From Macrotrachela quadricornifera (Eukaryota > Rotifera > Eurotatoria > Philodinida > Philodinidae): 64,000 bases of DNA. Positions 59,541 through 64,000 of this stretch are shown here, in pieces. The stretch is from NCBI GenBank assembly GCA_022393335.1, contig JAJEKB010019083.1:134406-198405 (forward strand). Reading direction: 5' to 3'. The first letter of the stretch is position 1. Each line of letters begins with the position of its first letter. The notes under the pieces were generated by a model. That model was given only the letters and a program-made list of their open reading frames with translations. It was not told the DNA's origin and searched no databases. The position numbers and the translations under genes are program-made.

Positions 59541-61353
59541 GGATATCTTGGTAACAGAAGACTTTTCCAGATATCCTTAGTTCAGTACATTGGCTATTTA
59601 AGAATTTCATTTGTTAATAGATTATATAATACTCGATAACTATGTCAATCAGATTATAATTATACATATATGTGAGATATTTCAATTGAAAATTAGTTGT
59701 GAAAATATATTAAAATGTTTTTTTTCATCTAATATTACCAACAGAATTTGTCATTGATTTAAAATTTAATTTGTAAGAAAAGAAAACTTTTTTTAAAAGC
59801 TCATATCTTTAATAATGGTCTGTTTTTTTTTGGAACATTGTGCAATACAATGTACTTTTTCTGGATAATTTCGTATAGTTAAAATATTTTCTTTAGATCC
59901 ATTGCTATTATGTTCCAACTTTTATATGGCTAATAATTCCTTAATACTAAATTTTCTAAAATAGATTTTTTTCTCAGTTATCTAACTAGTAATGATTTAT
60001 TTGATCAGTAATTTCATTAAAAAAAATAATGATATTAGCTGCCACTATTTTTCCAATTTCAATGATGTAACTTCGATTAGTTGTTAGAAAATATATAAAC
60101 GAAATAAATAAAAAAATAGACGGTGAATATGCAATTTCACATGTTATTATTACAAGAATAGATTTTCCCAAGTTTTTCATCTAAAAGACATAATTATCAA
60201 TAAAACGAGAAATTCTCTTATGATATAGAAAAAAAATATTCAACCTAATGAATAAAACACGTGTTCTTTTAGCCAAATAATATTTTCTTTTTTCGTTTTG
60301 TACATGTCTTACCTATGATTTCACCATTATAATAGATGTTATTGCACAACTTCAATAGGATTTTATGATAAATATATAATTTTAAACGATGAATAAATGG
60401 AGGTCCGAAATGCATGAGTTCTCTATTCACACTAGAGTGTGCATCAAGAGCAGAGACTCTTAAATTTAAGTTACGTTTGACCTACAGATTCATCATTACA
60501 TTCTCATGCATAAAATATGACTTCTAATTAATTTTTATCATTTATTAGAGATATAAACACTATATGAATATGACTTTAAATGATAGATTTATCTTATTCC
60601 CTTTTCTGAAAGAATCTGTTATATCGCAGAAAATATGCTGCTGAAAAATAATAAAATTTGTGTGTCTGTCCAAGTCAATTAGAAAAAAGCATGAATTTTA
60701 TTAATAACAATAACTATTAATCTTTGCCAGATTCACTGCCCAAAATTTTTCTGTATCAAAGAATTGATTGGTGACAACAGTTTTTCAAGATTTTATACAA
60801 ATAATTTTTTTTAGTAAAAAGAAAGGTTTTTTCACAAAAAATGAATTTTTTGTAAAGTTTGACCACCGGTTTTTCGGGTTGAAGAATGGATTGATAATAT
60901 TAATTTTTCAATTTTTTTAAAATAATTTTTTTTAACAAAAAGACTTTCTCTAAGAAAATAATGGTTTTGTGATGAGGAAGTTTTCATTAAAGTACTGATT
61001 AGGAGACTATCGTATGAAGTTGATAATGGTGGTTTGGATTCTTTCAGTTGGTCTTTGAAAGATCTGAAGGACTAGACATGAGCAAAGAATAGAAGACAAT
61101 AAGTGAATCATTGTAGCCGAATCTCAACTTTGAAAAGTAAGAAATGAGAAAACATGCAATTTAATGTGGTTCGTTAATACTGAGACTCATGGTTAGTATG
61201 AATTTGTTTCAAAAAAGAATTAATACAGAAGAGATTATCATTTCACTTATATAGTTTATTCAGACTCAGCTTGCAGCACGTAGGGAAACCGATCACCATA
61301 TTCGATATTTTTAGGAAATATTCGTTATCTCACTTGAGCTGAGTCTAAACCCA

Positions 61354-61549
61354 ATTGAACTAGATGCAAAATTTGATTCTGAATCCAACGATACCATTTT
61401 CAATGCAGGTTATCTGATAAAAAATACCAGTTTACCTCGAAATACTTATTCAAAAGGTCTATTTAAGCGGTATATGTTGTCCGCATTCGCTATTCCACTT
61501 GAGCTAGATGCAAAATTTGATTCTGAATCCAATGATACTATTTCCAATG
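61354..61549. repeat. Direct repeat pair about 145 bp apart
   Basis: About 50 bp starting ga(a/g)ctagatgcaaaatttg and continuing attctgaatccaa occurs at about 61357 and 61500 with few changes. The flanking cacttgagct text is also repeated. Confidence 0.7.
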
Positions 61550-61680
61550 TTTCCTAGACTGAAAGGCTAAGGTGTGCAGTACGTAAATTCACCTATGTCT
61601 ATCTGACTGTCTGTCGGTAACGCCACATAGTACAAACTAGATGGCATCTTGACTTTGCCGAGAATACGAACTCGGATGAA

Positions 61681-61842
61681 GCAGTCGTCCTATTCCGCAA
61701 TGTTGAACATCGCGGAATTAGTTCCACCGATTGCGGAAACGCATTAAATCAAGACAGCATCTACTTTCGGAATCGATGGAACTGATTCCGAGGCCGAAAC
61801 TAACTCCGCAATGTTCAACATCGCGAAATAGGATGTATTCTC
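61681..61842. mobile_element. MITE-like element, ATTCCG family, copy 2
   Basis: A shorter copy (about 160 bp) of the element at 14141. Left end tcctattccgcaatgttgaa; right end atgttcaacatcgcgaaata followed by ggatg. As in copy 1 it is preceded by gcagtc and followed by gtattctct. Confidence 0.8.
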
Positions 61843-62454
61843 TATATTGTATGATTGAGAGACGATGGTTCAATGTTTTCTGTATAAATAAATATCACTC
61901 GGGCATATTTTTGTTCCATAATAATTTTATTCAAATAAGCTCTATCACACAGACAATATCAATCAAATTCGATTCAAATATCATTCTATTTTGATGCAAT
62001 GACAATAACTTCGACTCAGGTAAAATTTGAATTGATAAAATTATAGTTTTATTTTTATTTAGGCATCTTATGAGAATGAACAATATTCTCAAGGGAGAGG
62101 CTAACAGAGGATCGAAAAATGTCATACTGCTAAAAAATTTTACTCTCGAATGTTATTAATGAAATCAATAATCCGTTAGTTGAAATTGTTATATTCAGAA
62201 TATTAGCACGATTGATCTTATAGCAAAAGTTATGAGTACCATACTAATAACGACTCAATCATATCGTCAAAATTGATACTTTCTACTGTAATCTTCATAT
62301 TTTCATAAAAATTTAACACATTTCTCAATTATTATAGACTATTTGATAGTCCAGTGAATGCTCGTTCAAATAAAATACACAACAGGATTAAATTAAATAT
62401 TCATATAAGATTTTCTATCGAAATACTGAAAAGCGTAAACTTCATTCTACATTA

Positions 62455-64000
62455 GAAGCCTGTGTGGGCTTCTAAACTATCTACTAATCAACTACTTCCG
62501 AAGGAGTTTCAGTCTCTGGTTTTAATGCAACTCTTCCATCGATACAAGATGATGCTCAATTTTGACTCACATTTACTCAGTATTTGTCAACTCTTTCAAT
62601 ATCCAACTATAATAGATCATGCTCGACTGATAAAAGAATCAATGTCAAGTAACGAAGTAGAATCTAATAGCCAAATATCATGGGTACCATCGCATATCAT
62701 TCAAGGTATTTAACTAAAACACATAGAAAGTACATTATTAAAGATGAACTAATGTACACGACCTAGAGTAACCTTTTGCATCGCTCTTCCATAGATATAT
62801 CAAGTAAAACAATGTTGTAAAATTTGTTAGATATTCGTATTTTTATATTACATCATTTCATTCAGAGACATTTGAAATACTTTTCGGGTACTTTCATTGA
62901 ATAACTTGATAATCCGATATATTTTGAGCCGACCTATCTTTTCATAACCTTTTAATATCATTATTGTTATTGTTAAATCTAACCACATATTTGTGACGGA
63001 ACAATTTTCTGACGTTACATAGGAAAGTTTGCGAAAGTACAATCGGTAATAATCCCTTTTTAGGTTTTTGATTTTTATAGACATTTTCATCAATTTCTTG
63101 CAATAAATATCAGAAAGTCATAAACATTTTCCTAAATGTTCTCAAAAGAATTACTATTAGTTGCATTTCCATACACTGTTTTAAGTTTCCTTGTTCTATC
63201 ATTTTTTTTTTCTTACAATCAAGATTTCTTCGTTATTTTTTTCACACACAGCTCAAGCATCGTTTGCTCAAGAACGCATTTTTCTCGATGAACAAATTCG
63301 TTTTGGAGCTACCAAAGATAATATCATGTATTCAATACCTTTACGATATCGTATTCAATCAAATGGTACTATCTCAATTGCACGATTACGTCGAGCACTC
63401 GATGCTCTCATTAATAAGCACACAACGCTTCGAACAACACTCCATCTCGATATAAAACATGGTATGCTTATGCAATCCATACTTGAAATGCCTTCTCACA
63501 ATGATCATGAAGAACAAAAATTATATGGATTTGACATAATTATTACTACAGAAAACGATCCTGAAAACGAAAGAATTGATTATTCTTATCAATTCGATCT
63601 GACAAATGGTCGTATGCTTTATTGTCAATTAATTCAAAAAACATCTTCCATTGATATCGATAATGATCTACTTCAATCTGATGATCTAATTATATTTAAT
63701 CTACATCATTCAGCATTTGATGGTGCATCAACAGCTATTTTTCTTCATGATCTTCAAACTGCTTATGATCAAGATGGATTATTATCATTTGATTCTACTA
63801 CATTGAAATATATTGATTATTCAATATATGAACGAATAACAGATACAAATACATCAAAAGTTTTTTGGGATTTACAACTTGATGGATATGATTTGGATCG
63901 ACATCTTGATTTACCAGTTGATCGTCATCGACTATCATCTGATGAAAGATCAGGCTTTGCCTCTGTTGCTCAATTTGATTTTGATGATAATCTTTCTCAT
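62455..64000 (+). CDS. Nonribosomal peptide synthetase fragment: carrier (T) and condensation (C) domains, 3' end outside window
   Basis: Exon 62455-62705 opens after a CATTAG acceptor with no in-frame Met; a stop lies directly upstream in frame, so a 5' exon is missing or lost. It encodes the end of a T domain: VWASKLSTNQLLPKE, then MQLFHRYKMMLNFD and ICQLFQYPTIIDHARLI. The usual LGG(H/D)SL loop is absent (KEFQSLVLMQL, about six residues short), so the phosphopantetheine site is probably dead. A 546-bp intron (62706-63251) is spliced in phase 1 to AQASFAQERIFLDEQIRF, the start of a condensation domain. This has RLRRALDALINKHTTLRTTL, the catalytic HHxxxDG motif as NLHHSAFDGAS (about 63702-63734), and YIDYSIYER; it continues past 64000. 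The C domain looks intact and would form peptide bonds between carrier-bound substrates. NRPS genes are of bacterial/fungal type, and horizontally acquired ones are known from bdelloids. Confidence 0.85.

Larger units (their letters stand above)
58937..62454. other. Intergenic region between F-box/GRDP gene and NRPS fragment
   Basis: Contains dispersed repeat copy B (59287-59540), a direct repeat (61354-61549) and MITE copy 2 (61681-61842). I looked for an adenylation domain that could precede the NRPS carrier domain and saw none. Confidence 0.6.

Noticed and set aside
1..64000. Prokaryotic features (operons, ribosome binding sites, CRISPR), rRNA, telomeric repeats and the bdelloid spliced-leader RNA gene
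   Set aside because: Looked for by eye and not found; coding regions are split by spliceosomal introns.

Overview
The window is eukaryotic and most likely from a bdelloid rotifer (Adineta/Rotaria/Philodina group). This is inference from four things: an AT-rich sequence, many 47-65 bp GT-AG introns, animal genes (nuclear receptor, SLC5A, SLC33A1, ABCC, F-box) sitting beside genes of microbial or fungal type (GH51, GH78, a nonribosomal peptide synthetase), and several protein families I associate with bdelloids (NHL, kelch, membrane-anchored pentapeptide repeat, single-exon LRR arrays). There are no operons, ribosome binding sites, CRISPR arrays or convincing RNA genes.

Layout. 1-1057: a foldback element. 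1058-2609 (+): CCCH/NYN/C2H2 protein whose C-terminal repeats are crossed by a 10-N assembly gap. 4266-8113 (-): ABCC (MRP-type) transporter, two exons. 9506-13249 (-): SLC33A1-like acetyl-CoA transporter, three exons, with a 0.9 kb palindrome in its first intron. 17352-19820 (+): F-box protein ending in an array of leucine-rich repeats, one repeat per exon. 21591-23720 (+): GH51 alpha-L-arabinofuranosidase. 23905-25873 (-): a kelch gene with two apparent lesions. 27005-29692 (-): intronless GH78 alpha-L-rhamnosidase. 31606-34594 (-): five-exon nuclear receptor. 34595-38886: gene-free, with two large hairpin elements. 38887-41622 (+): 14-exon SLC5A sodium/solute symporter. 43987-44933 (-): NHL-repeat protein, N-terminus not found. 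46062-46757: non-autonomous piggyBac-like element with TTAA duplications. 46877-49227 (-): membrane-anchored pentapeptide-repeat protein, four exons. 49228-56204: gene-free, with an inverted repeat, an ACGCGT-rich tract and a tRNA-like relic. 56205-58936 (+): F-box plus GRDP-like protein, four exons. 62455-64000 (+): carrier and condensation domains of an NRPS that runs off the window.

The genes are independent animal-style units. The one plausible functional grouping is at 21.6-29.7 kb, where an arabinofuranosidase and a rhamnosidase, both acting on plant pectin side chains and both probably acquired horizontally, flank the damaged kelch gene; a sodium/sugar-type symporter lies about 9 kb further on. 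The strongest structural signals are the exon-per-repeat LRR array, the family of long hairpin (foldback) elements, the piggyBac-like element and the NRPS fragment with a damaged carrier site. Exon structures below were derived by hand from splice signals, reading frame and family similarity; every multi-exon model given as complete sums to a multiple of three.
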